Positions 43,422 through 52,249 of a DNA stretch of 64,000 bases are shown piece after piece. The notes beneath the pieces were generated by a model that saw only the letters and a list, made by a program, of their open reading frames with translations, did no database searches and was not told where the DNA came from. The position numbers and the translations under genes were made by a program. Position 1 is the stretch's first letter. Each line of letters starts with the position of its first letter. Source of the DNA: Paracrocinitomix sp040880585 (GTDB lineage Bacteria; Bacteroidota; Bacteroidia; Flavobacteriales_D; Crocinitomicaceae); assembly GCA_040880585.1 (NCBI GenBank), contig JBBDID010000018.1, positions 1 to 64,000 on the forward strand, in the 5' to 3' direction.

Positions 43422-45566
43422 TCACCCCTCAATAATCGTCATCTCATCAATCAAATGATGGGCACCGGCGTACTTATCAATAATAAACAGAATATATCGG
43501 ATATCGCAACTGATTGTACGTTGGAAATCCTCTTCAAAGGATATATCACCACTCATGGCTTCCCAGTTGCCGTCAAATGCACAACCAATCAGCTCTCCTT
43601 TTGCATTCATCACAGGGGAGCCTGAATTGCCCCCGGTGATGTCGTTGTTTGAGATAAAATTAATCCACAAGGTGCCATCCTGGCCATATCTGCCATAATC
43701 TTTTTCTTCAAAAAGCGCTTTCAATTTTTCAGGTACGATAAATTCATCATTGTTCGGATCCTCTTTCTCCATTAGACCTTCAATGGTTGTGTAATAGTTG
43801 TATTCGTTCCCTTGCGCAGCATAAGAGAGGATATTTCCATAGGATAAACGCAAGGTGAAATTTGCATTGGGGTAGTATTTTTTATCCGGATTCATCTCTC
43901 TTAAAGCCCGAATAAACAGGCGGTTTGCTTTTTGCAGTTTAGCGCGCGCCTGATTTACATCCTGCCCATGCATCAACTTTTTGTAATTATCCAGTAAATC
44001 AAGGTTTAATAAGAATAGACCATCTGTTTCCAGCACTGATAAGGTTGGGTTTTCAATGAATTCTTTGTATCGGAGAGAATCTGAAAACACACTGTTTTTC
44101 ATATTTAGATTGACAAAATCATCCCATTTACCTTCATATTTAGCTGCAATGGAGTCTAAAAGCAGGGTGTGTTGTGATTCAGGAACGTTTGAATTATACA
44201 AATTCAACATAGCCGCAATCAGGGTAGTTTCTGTTTTAGCGTCAAATTTTTCCCAAAACTGTTTGGCGGATCCTTTTAATTTTTCAGCTTCTTCTTTGAT
44301 TATTTTTTCATCCACATCTTCGCTTTGCAACATTTGGTATATGCGTGCGTGTCCCAACATGAATTTGTTAATGGGTATAGAATAAATAGATTCAAAATAG
44401 TAAACGGAGGTGGGGTTGTATTCACTCAACACCTCATAAGCCTCTTCGATATTTCGCATCACATCCTGATAGATTGCTCTTTTTTCAGGTTCTTCGTCAA
44501 TCCATTTTTGAAATTTTTGTTCGATCTCTTTTTTCTTTTGAAGAATTTCGTTCTTTTTTAATTGTTCAGTTTGTCCGATAAAATATTTCCAGTAATTGGA
44601 TACTTGTGCATAATTAGAGGCATATTTCAAACGAACAGCATCTGAGGCTTTCATGTTGGCTTTCATGATCTCTAATTTCTTCCCTCTTACTTTTACACGA
44701 CTGGGCTGATCCTGAGTAATGGCCATTTCTACCCCATAAGAAGTTAAATAACGATCAGTAGAACCGGGATATCCCATAATGAAAGAAAAGTCTCCCTCTT
44801 CAATTCCGCCAATATTTATGGGTAGATGATGTTTTGGAGTGTAAGGCTGGTTATCCATAGAGAATACTGCCGGCTTATTGGCAGAATTGGCATAAATACG
44901 GAACATAGAGAAATCGCCTGTATGTCTTTCCCACATCCAGTTATCGGTATCTCCACCGTATTTTCCCACAGATGATGGGGGAGCTCCCACTAAGCGGATA
45001 TCGGTAAAAGTTTCCTGCACAATCAGGTAAAATTCGTCCCCGCCGTAAAAATCATCAACATAAGCCGTGTAATGTGTTCCCTCTGTTGCTTTTTTAATCA
45101 ATTCCTGAGAAACTTGTCTGATGTTAAATGCTCTTGTATCTGCATCCATATCATTGGTGAGTGCGCCTTTAATTTTATCGGTAACATCTTCCATGCGAAT
45201 GACAATAGATGCCGTCAATCCCGGTACCGGCTTTTCTTCTCCATAGTTTGCGGCCCAAAATCCATCTGTCAGGTAATCATTCTCAGGGGTAGAGTTTTCA
45301 CGAATAGCATCATAACCGCAGTGGTGATTGGTCAGCATTAATCCTTTAGGCGAAATAATTTCTGCAGTACAAAATCCACCCAATGATACAATCGCATCTT
45401 TAACCGAAGGCTTTTTCTCATTGTAAATCTTTTTGTAAGAAATGGCTAAGCCGGCAGCTTTCATTTCCTTTTTATACTGTTTAAGCATAAAGGGGAGCAG
45501 CATTCCCTCATCAGCCCGTGAAGAAAATGTGATAACTACGATTAAAAAAAGTGCGATTTTTTTCAT
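43422..45566 (-). CDS. S46 family dipeptidyl peptidase, DPP7 type
   Basis: A 714-residue exported serine peptidase that releases N-terminal dipeptides. The signal peptide ends near residue 18; GLMLTNHHCGYDAI near 75 holds the catalytic His, and the nucleophile is in GGNSGSPVMNAKGELIG near 648. The residue 18 positions after the nucleophile is Gly (CAFDGNWEAMS), which is Gly673 of DPP7, not the Arg that gives DPP11 its Asp/Glu preference. This predicts preference for hydrophobic penultimate residues. Known to be periplasmic in related bacteria; complements the DPP4-like enzyme. Confidence 0.92.
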   Translation of the reverse strand: MKKIALFLIVVITFSSRADEGMLLPFMLKQYKKEMKAAGLAISYKKIYNEKKPSVKDAIVSLGGFCTAEIISPKGLMLTNHHCGYDAIRENSTPENDYLTDGFWAANYGEEKPVPGLTASIVIRMEDVTDKIKGALTNDMDADTRAFNIRQVSQELIKKATEGTHYTAYVDDFYGGDEFYLIVQETFTDIRLVGAPPSSVGKYGGDTDNWMWERHTGDFSMFRIYANSANKPAVFSMDNQPYTPKHHLPINIGGIEEGDFSFIMGYPGSTDRYLTSYGVEMAITQDQPSRVKVRGKKLEIMKANMKASDAVRLKYASNYAQVSNYWKYFIGQTEQLKKNEILQKKKEIEQKFQKWIDEEPEKRAIYQDVMRNIEEAYEVLSEYNPTSVYYFESIYSIPINKFMLGHARIYQMLQSEDVDEKIIKEEAEKLKGSAKQFWEKFDAKTETTLIAAMLNLYNSNVPESQHTLLLDSIAAKYEGKWDDFVNLNMKNSVFSDSLRYKEFIENPTLSVLETDGLFLLNLDLLDNYKKLMHGQDVNQARAKLQKANRLFIRALREMNPDKKYYPNANFTLRLSYGNILSYAAQGNEYNYYTTIEGLMEKEDPNNDEFIVPEKLKALFEEKDYGRYGQDGTLWINFISNNDITGGNSGSPVMNAKGELIGCAFDGNWEAMSGDISFEEDFQRTISCDIRYILFIIDKYAGAHHLIDEMTIIEG

Positions 45567-45666
45567 GAAAAAATTTTGATTTCCGGCAAAAATACCGCTT
45601 TTAGATTAAACTTCGTGCTGAAAAAGTAAAGTTTCCAATAAAAGGTAAAAAAGACATTCAAACGGC

Positions 45667-46461
45667 TTATTCCTTGATGAAAGATTTGACTACAACATTA
45701 GTTGAAGAAGTAATCCGAATGACATATTTCCCCGGGGCAAGCGAACTCACATCCAACTGATTGCCCTGATCAGAGATGACTTTCCTTCCGGATAGGTCAT
45801 AGATTTCGACCAAATTGTCGGTTGTTGTTTGCAGGTGAAGTTTATCTTTTACAGGATTGGGATAAATGAGGAAGTCATTTTGCTTATCCTTATGAGAGGT
45901 GGTTGCGAAATCAGAAGTCCCTACCCAAATATCATCCAGTTCCAGGATAAATCCATCTGAGGAGAAATGATGAAAAGCAACATACACTGATTGATTGGCA
46001 TATCCTTGCTGATCTAAAAAAATGCTTTTTCCATTCCATTGAAAATATTCTGCTTCTACGGTTAGCAAGGTGTCAGTAAAACTACTTAAACTAGAATCTG
46101 TTGTAGAAATCAAAACATGGTAACCATCCGGATAAGACGCATCTACTGAACGTGCTCTCCAACTCAACTTGGTGATGGTTTGCAAACTCAGTTGGGGAAG
46201 GATCAAATAATCGGAAGCCGCCGCAATGGTATCCTGAAAATAAGAAGTACAGGCCACGGAACTATCTGTATTTTCTGTGTACCAGATCCATCCGTCATTG
46301 AATTGGCTTACGGATGAATGGGGAGTGAGGCCATCTGTGTCTACTACTTGCCATCCCGCCGGAATTCCTGCTGAAAAATCCTCTTGTATCAAAAAAGTTT
46401 GCGCCTGTTGAATAAAGGGTGAAGCGATAAATATAAAAGCAAGGATGATGGCCTTTGACAT
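45667..46461 (-). CDS. Type IX-secreted choice-of-anchor-J protein
   Basis: A 264-residue secreted protein. The signal peptide ends near residue 20; the domain opening IQEDFSAGIPAGWQVVDTDG near 25-44 and LELDDIWVGTSDF near 173 match the choice-of-anchor J (MAM-like) jelly roll. The C-terminus (DFLIYPNPVKDKLHLQ near 197, LAPGKYVIRITSSTNVVVKSF at the end) is a type A sorting domain. It probably reaches the cell surface via type IX secretion. Binding target unknown. Confidence 0.85.
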   Translation of the reverse strand: MSKAIILAFIFIASPFIQQAQTFLIQEDFSAGIPAGWQVVDTDGLTPHSSVSQFNDGWIWYTENTDSSVACTSYFQDTIAAASDYLILPQLSLQTITKLSWRARSVDASYPDGYHVLISTTDSSLSSFTDTLLTVEAEYFQWNGKSIFLDQQGYANQSVYVAFHHFSSDGFILELDDIWVGTSDFATTSHKDKQNDFLIYPNPVKDKLHLQTTTDNLVEIYDLSGRKVISDQGNQLDVSSLAPGKYVIRITSSTNVVVKSFIKE

Positions 46462-46534
46462 ACAATTTGTTTTTTGCGAAGTTAACGATTAGTTAAGAAG
46501 GAAAATTGTGTTTTAAGCTTTTTTAGTAATCTAC

Positions 46535-46819
46535 TTATTCAAATGAAAAAATAAAGAGGTCCTCATCCTCTTTCTTGAAATAGTGATGCTCCCGTGCGTG
46601 TTTTTCAAGCATTCTCAGATCATCCAGATTATTGAGGGAAACTTTCAAGGTCTTGAGATCCTCCCGCTTTTGCTCAATTTGCTGCTCAAGATTTTGGATT
46701 TGCTGCTTTTTGCTATAAAGAGAGAAGATATCCATGTCATGAAGAATAAGGATATACACCGCCACAAAAAGGGTAGAGATGAAATATTTATTCTTTACCA
46801 AGGGAAAAACCTTCTTCAT
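46535..46819 (-). CDS. DivIC/FtsB-like septum formation initiator
   Basis: A 94-residue single-pass membrane protein. A short cytoplasmic start, one helix (YFISTLFVAVYILIL, about 12-26) and a periplasmic coiled coil (KKQQIQNLEQQIEQKREDLK, about 37-56) make the typical FtsB/DivIC topology of the divisome. The conserved RMLEKHAREHHYFKKEDED segment follows. It would link FtsL and FtsQ at the septum. No neighbouring division gene is present. Confidence 0.82.
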   Translation of the reverse strand: MKKVFPLVKNKYFISTLFVAVYILILHDMDIFSLYSKKQQIQNLEQQIEQKREDLKTLKVSLNNLDDLRMLEKHAREHHYFKKEDEDLFIFSFE

Positions 46820-46917
46820 GCTACAAAAATAGGTATAAACAACGGGTTAAATTTGTTGTTTTTCATGTAATCTTTCACAGTGTAATGTGAATTAATGTTC
46901 TGCATTTTGCAGTTTTG

Positions 46918-47131
46918 AGCTTTGACTCTAACTCCGTCAGGGTTCAAAACCAAACTCCGTCAGGGTTCAAAACCAAACTCCGTCAGGGTTCAAAACCAAA
47001 CTCCGTCNNNNNNNNNNNNNNNNNNNNNNNNNNNNNNNNNNNNNNNNNNNNNNNNNNNNNNNNNNNNNNNNNNNNNNNNNNNNNNNNNNNNNNNNNNNNN
47101 NNNNNNNAGGGTTCAAAACCCTGACGGAGTT
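46918..47131. repeat. 23-bp tandem/palindromic repeat interrupted by a scaffold gap
   Basis: Three copies of the unit aactccgtcagggttcaaaa+cca run in tandem from about 46930, and a fourth is cut at 47007. A 100-N gap (47008-47107) follows. After it, agggttcaaaaccctgacgg+agtt reads as the closing half of a hairpin formed by one unit and its inverse. The true copy number is hidden in the gap. Units follow one another without spacers, so this is not CRISPR. The region 46820-47230 otherwise shows no gene. Confidence 0.8.
47008..47107. other. Assembly gap (100 N)
   Basis: Exactly 100 unresolved bases, the usual placeholder for a gap of unknown length. It lies inside the 23-bp repeat, which probably caused the break. 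Confidence 0.98.
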
Positions 47132-47230
47132 GCTATGCTCCAAAAAAAATCAACTGCTGAAAAACCAAATTCATAGAATCCTCAAATGTAATTTAACAGA
47201 ATTCCTTATCTTGCAGCTTAAATCAGGAAA

Positions 47231-47581
47231 ATGAAAAGAGGTTCAATTACTCTAATAACATTTGCACTACTTTTTTTTACAGCTTGTAAAAAGAACGAAT
47301 CGGATGTGCAGGGGATGGTCAGATATGTAGATGATCAAGGCTTTTACCACACTGCGGATAGTGCTACGATTATATTGTATGAGAAAGATACTACCGGATC
47401 TGTTGTCATGAGCACTTCAACGGATGAAGATGGCATCTATCAGATTCAGGACATTGCTGACGGGCAATACAGGGTGTACGGTGAGTTGATGATCGATTCA
47501 AATACCGTTTATAAGGGTGTTTCATCTAAGTTCAGCTGTAAAGGAGCTGAGTTGGTCGCCGCTCCTTTTGATCTCGATTAA
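47231..47581 (+). CDS. Small lipoprotein with a carboxypeptidase-regulatory-like domain
   Basis: A 116-residue predicted lipoprotein (TFALLFFTACKKNE; lipidated Cys near 19). The mature part has a beta-sandwich pattern with a STDEDGIYQIQDIADGQYRVYGE strand pair, typical of CnaB/carboxypeptidase-regulatory-like domains that act as structural modules on the surface. Function unknown. It converges on nth with a four-base overlap. Confidence 0.7.
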   Translation: MKRGSITLITFALLFFTACKKNESDVQGMVRYVDDQGFYHTADSATIILYEKDTTGSVVMSTSTDEDGIYQIQDIADGQYRVYGELMIDSNTVYKGVSSKFSCKGAELVAAPFDLD

Positions 47582-48225
47582 TCCTTATACTCCTTTAACA
47601 CTTTTTTGGATCCGATTGTAGCCGTAATAAAATCTACCGATTTTTTGGGAGAGCGGGCAGGGGAGTATTCTCTGCCGTAAAGAATAATTTGTACGTGCAG
47701 TTTATTCCATTTTTCTTTTGGAAAGAGTTTTTTAGCGTCTTTTTCTGTTTGTTTTACCGATTTCCCATTGGTCAGTCCCCATCTTGTCAGTAAGCGGTGG
47801 ATGTGCGTGTCCACCGGAAAAGTCGGAATATCAAAAGCCTGTGCCATCACAACTGAGGCGGTTTTATGGCCAACTGCAGGTAATTCTTCCAAAGCTTCAA
47901 AATTATCGGGTACCCGCCCGCCGTGTTTATCGATTAAAATTTCTGATAATCCGTATATGCCTTTTGATTTCATAGGCGCTAACCCACAAGGGCGAACAAT
48001 TTCAGCAATATCTTCTACTGATAATTTTACCATATCGTAAGGATTATCTGCTCGTTTGAATAGGGAAGGGGTGATTTTATTGACACGCACATCCGTACAT
48101 TGCGCAGAAAGCAAGACGGCAATCAGCAGGGTGTAAGGGTCTTTGTGATCCAGTGGAATGTCGACTTTGGGATACAGCCGTTCCAGTTCCCCCATAATAT
48201 ATTCAGCCTTTTCTGCTTTTGTCAT
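47578..48225 (-). CDS. nth: Endonuclease III-like DNA glycosylase without the iron-sulfur cysteines
   Basis: A 215-residue HhH-GPD glycosylase/AP lyase for oxidised pyrimidines. The helix-hairpin-helix with catalytic Lys (LEELPAVGHKTASVVM near 110) and the catalytic Asp (FPVDTHIHRLLTRWGL near 133) are intact. The C-terminus reads GREYSPARSPKKSVDFITATIG, with Ser where classical EndoIII has the first [4Fe-4S] cysteine and no four-cysteine loop. Fold and chemistry may persist without the cluster. It overlaps the upstream TPR gene by 23 bases. Confidence 0.88.
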   Translation of the reverse strand: MTKAEKAEYIMGELERLYPKVDIPLDHKDPYTLLIAVLLSAQCTDVRVNKITPSLFKRADNPYDMVKLSVEDIAEIVRPCGLAPMKSKGIYGLSEILIDKHGGRVPDNFEALEELPAVGHKTASVVMAQAFDIPTFPVDTHIHRLLTRWGLTNGKSVKQTEKDAKKLFPKEKWNKLHVQIILYGREYSPARSPKKSVDFITATIGSKKVLKEYKD

Positions 48226-48826
48226 CCTTTTTTAATTTAAATCCATTGGCAATGAAAGCGATAAACTCCCTGAATGCAGAACGCTTTGAAAAAACATCTT
48301 TTGCAATCTGTTTGCGGGATGTAGTAATCTTTATTTCCGGTTCTGCTTCTGCTTCTGTCTCACCCTTATCGACCATCATTTTCTGATCAGCACTCAATTT
48401 TCGATTTTTGGGATCATAACCCAGTATGTCATTTCCCTTTTTGAAAGCATATTCTGCCCGGGACATATTTCCCATTTGTTCTAACAAAAGTCCCATGTTG
48501 TTATAGGTAATGTCATTGTCCGGATCAAGCTCTAAAGAAGATTCATAATCCATCAAAGCGCCTTCCATATCGCGCATCCTTGCTTTTAGAAAACCCCTGC
48601 AAGAATAGAAATAGGCGTATTTTTCATCCAACTCAATGGATTTATTCATATCAAACAGGCTGAGCTCATATTGTTCTAAATTCAGGTAGCAAACCGCCCT
48701 CTGATTATAGAAAAAGGGATTTTCTCCTTCTTCAGCAATGGCCAGGTTGAAATATTCAATCGCTTCAGCAAATTGATTTTCGTTAACTTTGGACATGCCT
48801 TTTTGATAATGGATATTATCGTTCAT
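48203..48826 (-). CDS. TPR repeat protein
   Basis: A 207-residue soluble protein with about four tetratricopeptide repeats in residues 1-135, for example AEAIEYFNLAIAEEGENPFF, ALMDYESSLELDPDNDITYN and NMGLLLEQMGNMSRAEYAFK. A charged C-terminal tail follows. TPRs mediate protein-protein contact; the partner is unknown. A TAAATTTG -7-like box lies at 48831-48838, just before the start. It leads an operon with nth. Confidence 0.82.
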   Translation of the reverse strand: MNDNIHYQKGMSKVNENQFAEAIEYFNLAIAEEGENPFFYNQRAVCYLNLEQYELSLFDMNKSIELDEKYAYFYSCRGFLKARMRDMEGALMDYESSLELDPDNDITYNNMGLLLEQMGNMSRAEYAFKKGNDILGYDPKNRKLSADQKMMVDKGETEAEAEPEIKITTSRKQIAKDVFSKRSAFREFIAFIANGFKLKKDDKSRKG

Positions 48827-48857
48827 GCTGCAAATTTAAGAACTTCTCAGGCAATTT

Positions 48858-49097
48858 ATGACATATACCTTCCCTCAGTATCGGAAATATAAAGGAATTG
48901 ACCGTTGGTTTCAAATTACTTCTGCACGTTCGTTCATAGAGATCAGCAAAATAGGTGATCGTTATGTGCGGGATGAAATTCAGGCGAATCAGTTTCCTGA
49001 AAAACTAAGAATTCAGGATATGCTCAACTGTTTGGAGGATCGCTGGGAAGTCATAGATGCGGCTGACTTTGAACAAGTAGCACATCATTTAAATTGA
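48858..49097 (+). CDS. Small conserved protein of unknown function
   Basis: A 79-residue protein starting MTYTFPQYRKYKGIDRWFQI, with the pattern (FIEISKIGDRYVRDEIQANQ, FPEKLRIQDML) seen in short uncharacterised proteins of Bacteroidota. No signal or membrane segment. It is divergent from the TPR gene across 31 bases. I regard it as a real gene because of its composition and clean start; function unknown. Confidence 0.6.
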   Translation: MTYTFPQYRKYKGIDRWFQITSARSFIEISKIGDRYVRDEIQANQFPEKLRIQDMLNCLEDRWEVIDAADFEQVAHHLN

Positions 49098-49105
49098 AAT
49101 AGAAA

Positions 49106-50044
49106 CTAATTCCACTCCACCCGTTCCCCACGGTTACCGGCTTGCATTTCTTTAGGTAAAACGGAGAGGATGTTTTGCTGCAGCGCTTCCAATACCCGCT
49201 TTTTCACAAAAATCCGATTGGTGAGCAGTCCAATCTCACGCACAGGCGATAGGTCTTTGATCGGTTTTACTCCTTTTTGCTTTTTGGCGGTAAGGTCACC
49301 AATCGCCAGTTCAGGGATAAGGGTGATTCCTCCTTCTTTGTCCACCATTTTGATCAGAGTTTCAATAGACGCCGATTCATAAGTAAAAGGCAATCGATTC
49401 GCACTTTCTTTCAAGGCACAAATATTAATGATCTGACTTCTGAAACAATGCCCCTGACTAAGCAGCCAAATGTTCTCATTACTCAACTCTTTGATGCTAA
49501 TCTCCTCTTTTTGGTAAAAAGGATGATTTTCATGGACATAGATGAATATTTTTTCGTAATAAATGGGAGTTTCAATAAAACCACCCTGGGGAACAGGAGT
49601 AGAAATAATTCCTACATCCAACAGTTCTCGGCTGAGTTCGTCTAAAATTTCTTCAGTTACTAATTCTTTGATTTTGATGGTCAAATCAGGATAACGCTTC
49701 GCCAGTTTTCCGATAAAAAGGGGAAGTAAATAGGGCGCAACGGAAGGAATAATCCCGATTCTCAAATCTCCGGAAACCGTATCTTTATTTTCGTGAATGA
49801 TTTCCTCAATACGGGATGATTCAGCCAGTATAATACGAGCCTGTTCAATGACTTTCTTACCAATTTCCGTAGCGATAACCGGCTGTTTGGATCGATCAAA
49901 AATCACGACACCCAGGTCATTCTCTAATTTCTTGATCTGCATACTGAGTGTGGGCTGTGTAACAAAACATTTATCGGCGGCAATGGAAAATTGGCGGTAG
50001 GCATCTACCGCCACGATATATTCTAATTGAACTAAACTGTGCAT
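49106..50044 (-). CDS. oxyR: OxyR, hydrogen-peroxide-sensing LysR regulator
   Basis: A 312-residue LysR-type activator. The N-terminal winged helix (residues 1-60) includes FSIAADKCFVTQPTLSMQIK. The redox pair is in GHCFRSQIINICAL near 200: two Cys nine residues apart with the CFR signature, the same spacing as C199/C208 of E. coli OxyR. A disulfide formed by peroxide would activate catalase and peroxiredoxin genes. None of those targets is adjacent, so it acts in trans. Confidence 0.92.
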   Translation of the reverse strand: MHSLVQLEYIVAVDAYRQFSIAADKCFVTQPTLSMQIKKLENDLGVVIFDRSKQPVIATEIGKKVIEQARIILAESSRIEEIIHENKDTVSGDLRIGIIPSVAPYLLPLFIGKLAKRYPDLTIKIKELVTEEILDELSRELLDVGIISTPVPQGGFIETPIYYEKIFIYVHENHPFYQKEEISIKELSNENIWLLSQGHCFRSQIINICALKESANRLPFTYESASIETLIKMVDKEGGITLIPELAIGDLTAKKQKGVKPIKDLSPVREIGLLTNRIFVKKRVLEALQQNILSVLPKEMQAGNRGERVEWN

Positions 50045-50101
50045 GTTTCAAATATAGACAGGTTAGATGGTATTCACAAGAAATATCAATTAAATTGATA
50101 T

Positions 50102-50130
50102 AAAAAGGGCGAAACAATGGGTCTCGCCCT
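50102..50130 (-). terminator. Terminator of the 50155-50574 gene
   Basis: On the minus strand a agggcga/tcgccct hairpin (50106-50130) is followed by a T-run (50102-50106), 25 bases after the stop of the upstream gene and before oxyR. Confidence 0.75.
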
Positions 50131-50154
50131 ATCAAGAGGGGTAGAAAAAACAAC

Positions 50155-50574
50155 TTATTTAAAGAAGTTAATAGAAGACTCTTCTGTAATCAAATGAACT
50201 TCTTCCGGAAATTCTGCGTGTAAAATCAATTTATTTTCATGATGATGTTCCAGCTTGTCCAATCGGTCTCTATTCAGAAGAATGATGGTGGACTTTCCAT
50301 AATGATCTATTTTATCAATCAAGGTCTCTCCATTGAAATCACATTGCCAATGCGTATTTGGAACCTCACGGTCATAGGATATTTCTATGGTCGGAACTTT
50401 AAAATAATCGTGTTCTCCCATTCCTTCAAAATCAAAGACTATTCTTAAAAATCCACCTTTAACTTCTGTCATTTCAGGGGTAATGCCTAGCTGTTTGAAC
50501 GACACTTTACCTGCCGTAGGAGATGTAAACTGTATGTAAATTTCACCTTTATTCAATGTGGTATGTTGACTCAT
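50155..50574 (-). CDS. Small protein of unknown function
   Basis: A 139-residue soluble protein, beta-rich, starting MSQHTTLNKGEIYIQFTSPT. A TTG six codons upstream is a weaker start. It contains a His-rich stretch (KLEHHHENKLILHAEF near 115) that could bind metal, but no family is recognised. It has its own terminator and precedes oxyR. Confidence 0.6.
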   Translation of the reverse strand: MSQHTTLNKGEIYIQFTSPTAGKVSFKQLGITPEMTEVKGGFLRIVFDFEGMGEHDYFKVPTIEISYDREVPNTHWQCDFNGETLIDKIDHYGKSTIILLNRDRLDKLEHHHENKLILHAEFPEEVHLITEESSINFFK

Positions 50575-50680
50575 GATTTTATTTTTATTCAAAGCTAATC
50601 ATATTCTGATGGCGGGGTATGACAGAAGTCAGTTTTACTGAAGATTGTCATCAGATGAAAATCTTTTGTATTTTGCAGTT

Positions 50681-51139
50681 ATGATCGATAAAGAAGTGGC
50701 TAAAACCTTGCGCATTGAATTTTGGAGTCACCTTGAGAACCAATTAAAAAAAATACGGAACCCACATGGGAGTAAGGTAAACTGGATGAATTACAACACC
50801 GGGGTGAGGCATTTGTATTTTCGGATGGAAGCGGATGAAGAAGGCAGCCGGTTATGCATTGACTTACAGTTTAAAGATCCTGATATCAGAGCACTGTATT
50901 ATGAACAGTTTGAAGAGTTGAGCGACCAATTGGAGAAGCGTTTCAAGAATTTGGAATGGCACCCGCAGTGGGAGCATTGGAACGGAAAAACCATTTCACG
51001 ACTGGCTATTGAAAAAAAGGGCTGTAGCCTTTACAATAAAGATGACTGGGATAAAATGCATCTTTTTTTGAAGATCAATTTTAAAAAGCTGGATGAGTTT
51101 TGGGATGAATTTGGAGAAGTCTTTAAAAACTTAGATTAA
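50681..51139 (+). CDS. DUF4268 domain protein
   Basis: A 152-residue protein starting MIDKEVAKTLRIEFWSHLEN. RHLYFRMEADEEGSRLCIDL, near 45, and the aromatic EWHPQWEHWNGKTISRL near 90 fit DUF4268, a domain found alone or linked to nucleases. A TTG start 36 bases upstream is possible but less likely. No nuclease motif is seen in this short form. It converges on the next gene with a four-base overlap. Confidence 0.78.
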   Translation: MIDKEVAKTLRIEFWSHLENQLKKIRNPHGSKVNWMNYNTGVRHLYFRMEADEEGSRLCIDLQFKDPDIRALYYEQFEELSDQLEKRFKNLEWHPQWEHWNGKTISRLAIEKKGCSLYNKDDWDKMHLFLKINFKKLDEFWDEFGEVFKNLD

Positions 51140-51948
51140 TGCTGTACTTCTATTCTATAAGTTACACTTTTATCATCAGATGTCAATCGCAAATGGTAAA
51201 TACCTGCAGCAATATCATGTAGACCAAGCTGGTATATTGTTTTTCCGACAACACTAAAGGATTTCACTTGTTGGCCTAAATTGTTATGAAGTGAAACATT
51301 TGTAACATCTGCTGCTGCATTGTCAATTTCAATGTTCAAAAAGTTATTAGCCGGATTAGGGTAGGGAGCTTGTGCTAATAAATCATCATTCTCTACTATT
51401 GCTGAAGTGCAATTCATAGGAGCAGGCTCAAATCCTGTTGAAAAACCATACTCTAAATCTTCAACAGAAGCAACCGGCCAAATGTCGTCATCTTTTAATT
51501 TGTTATCCGAACCGATTAAAAAGAAAGTAGGGTAATTAGAAATGCCAAAATAGTTTTTGACAGCTTCACCTTCAGTTGCATTTACCACAGGTGCCTGAGA
51601 TGAAGTTCCTCCGTAACTTGCTACAAAGTTAGTAATTGCACCGTCATCAGTGTCAGAGCCATTGTTTACTGAAATGCAAAACAAATCACCGCCATTGCAA
51701 CCGTATTTTTCATAGAGTTGGTTGAAATATTGAAATGAATTCTGGCTGGATGAGCCATCTACATCAAAGACATTGACCATGATGTACTTTCCTGATTGAG
51801 CTATTGATTTCAAATCGTGAAAAGTTCCTGACATATCTGTTACCTGAACTATTCCAACCGTGTCTCCAACTGAAAAGGATGTAACCTGAGCTGTTGAAAA
51901 CAACGGAAAAAGAAGCGAAACCAAGATGAGTTTAAAATATGCTTTCAT
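51136..51948 (-). CDS. Type IX-secreted thioredoxin-like protein
   Basis: A 270-residue secreted protein with a signal peptide (LILVSLLFPLFSTAQ, cleavage near 21) and a redoxin-like domain at about 25-165. The domain has the cis-Pro-like NYPTFFLIG near 140 but no CxxC at the usual active site, where FDVDGSSSQNSF replaces it. It may therefore be non-catalytic. The end (APYPNPANNFLNIEIDNA through AGIYHLRLTSDDKSVTYRIE) is a type A sorting domain. An ATG nine bases upstream is an alternative start. Confidence 0.78.
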   Translation of the reverse strand: MKAYFKLILVSLLFPLFSTAQVTSFSVGDTVGIVQVTDMSGTFHDLKSIAQSGKYIMVNVFDVDGSSSQNSFQYFNQLYEKYGCNGGDLFCISVNNGSDTDDGAITNFVASYGGTSSQAPVVNATEGEAVKNYFGISNYPTFFLIGSDNKLKDDDIWPVASVEDLEYGFSTGFEPAPMNCTSAIVENDDLLAQAPYPNPANNFLNIEIDNAAADVTNVSLHNNLGQQVKSFSVVGKTIYQLGLHDIAAGIYHLRLTSDDKSVTYRIEVQH

Positions 51949-51992
51949 ACAATACATTGATCAAACGAAGATACAATTAAAATAAAAAACCT

Positions 51993-52249
51993 CAGTCTAA
52001 AGTCTAACATCTAAAGTCAGCGTCTAACAGTCTTGTTGTCTAGCGTCTAAAGTCTAGTATCTAAAATCTTTCGTCTTTCAGTCTTTCGTCTTATGTCTAA
52101 CATCTAACATCTAGCGTCTAACATCTAAAATCTTTCGTCTAACATCTAAAGTCTAAAATCTAGCGTCTAACAGTCTTTTGTCTTTCAGTCTTATGTCTTT
52201 TGTCTAACATCTAGCGTCTAACATCTAAAGTCTAGCGTCTAACCGTCTA
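51993..52249. repeat. Degenerate heptad repeat array (tctaNNN)
   Basis: Variants of gtctaac, atctaaa, gtctagc and gtctttc follow each other about every seven bases for some 255 bases, with tcta phased and the other bases varying. It fills the space between the GAPDH stop and the next gene. The last unit supplies the GAPDH stop codon (TAG, complement of cta at 52247-52249). There are no spacers and no coding signal. Confidence 0.85.

Noticed and set aside
46918..47131. Possible CRISPR array
   Set aside because: Units of 23 bases follow each other without spacers, the last is inverted, and no cas gene is present.
51993..52249. Possible CRISPR array or minisatellite coding for a repeat peptide
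   Set aside because: Period is seven bases with degenerate units and frequent stop codons; there are no spacers.
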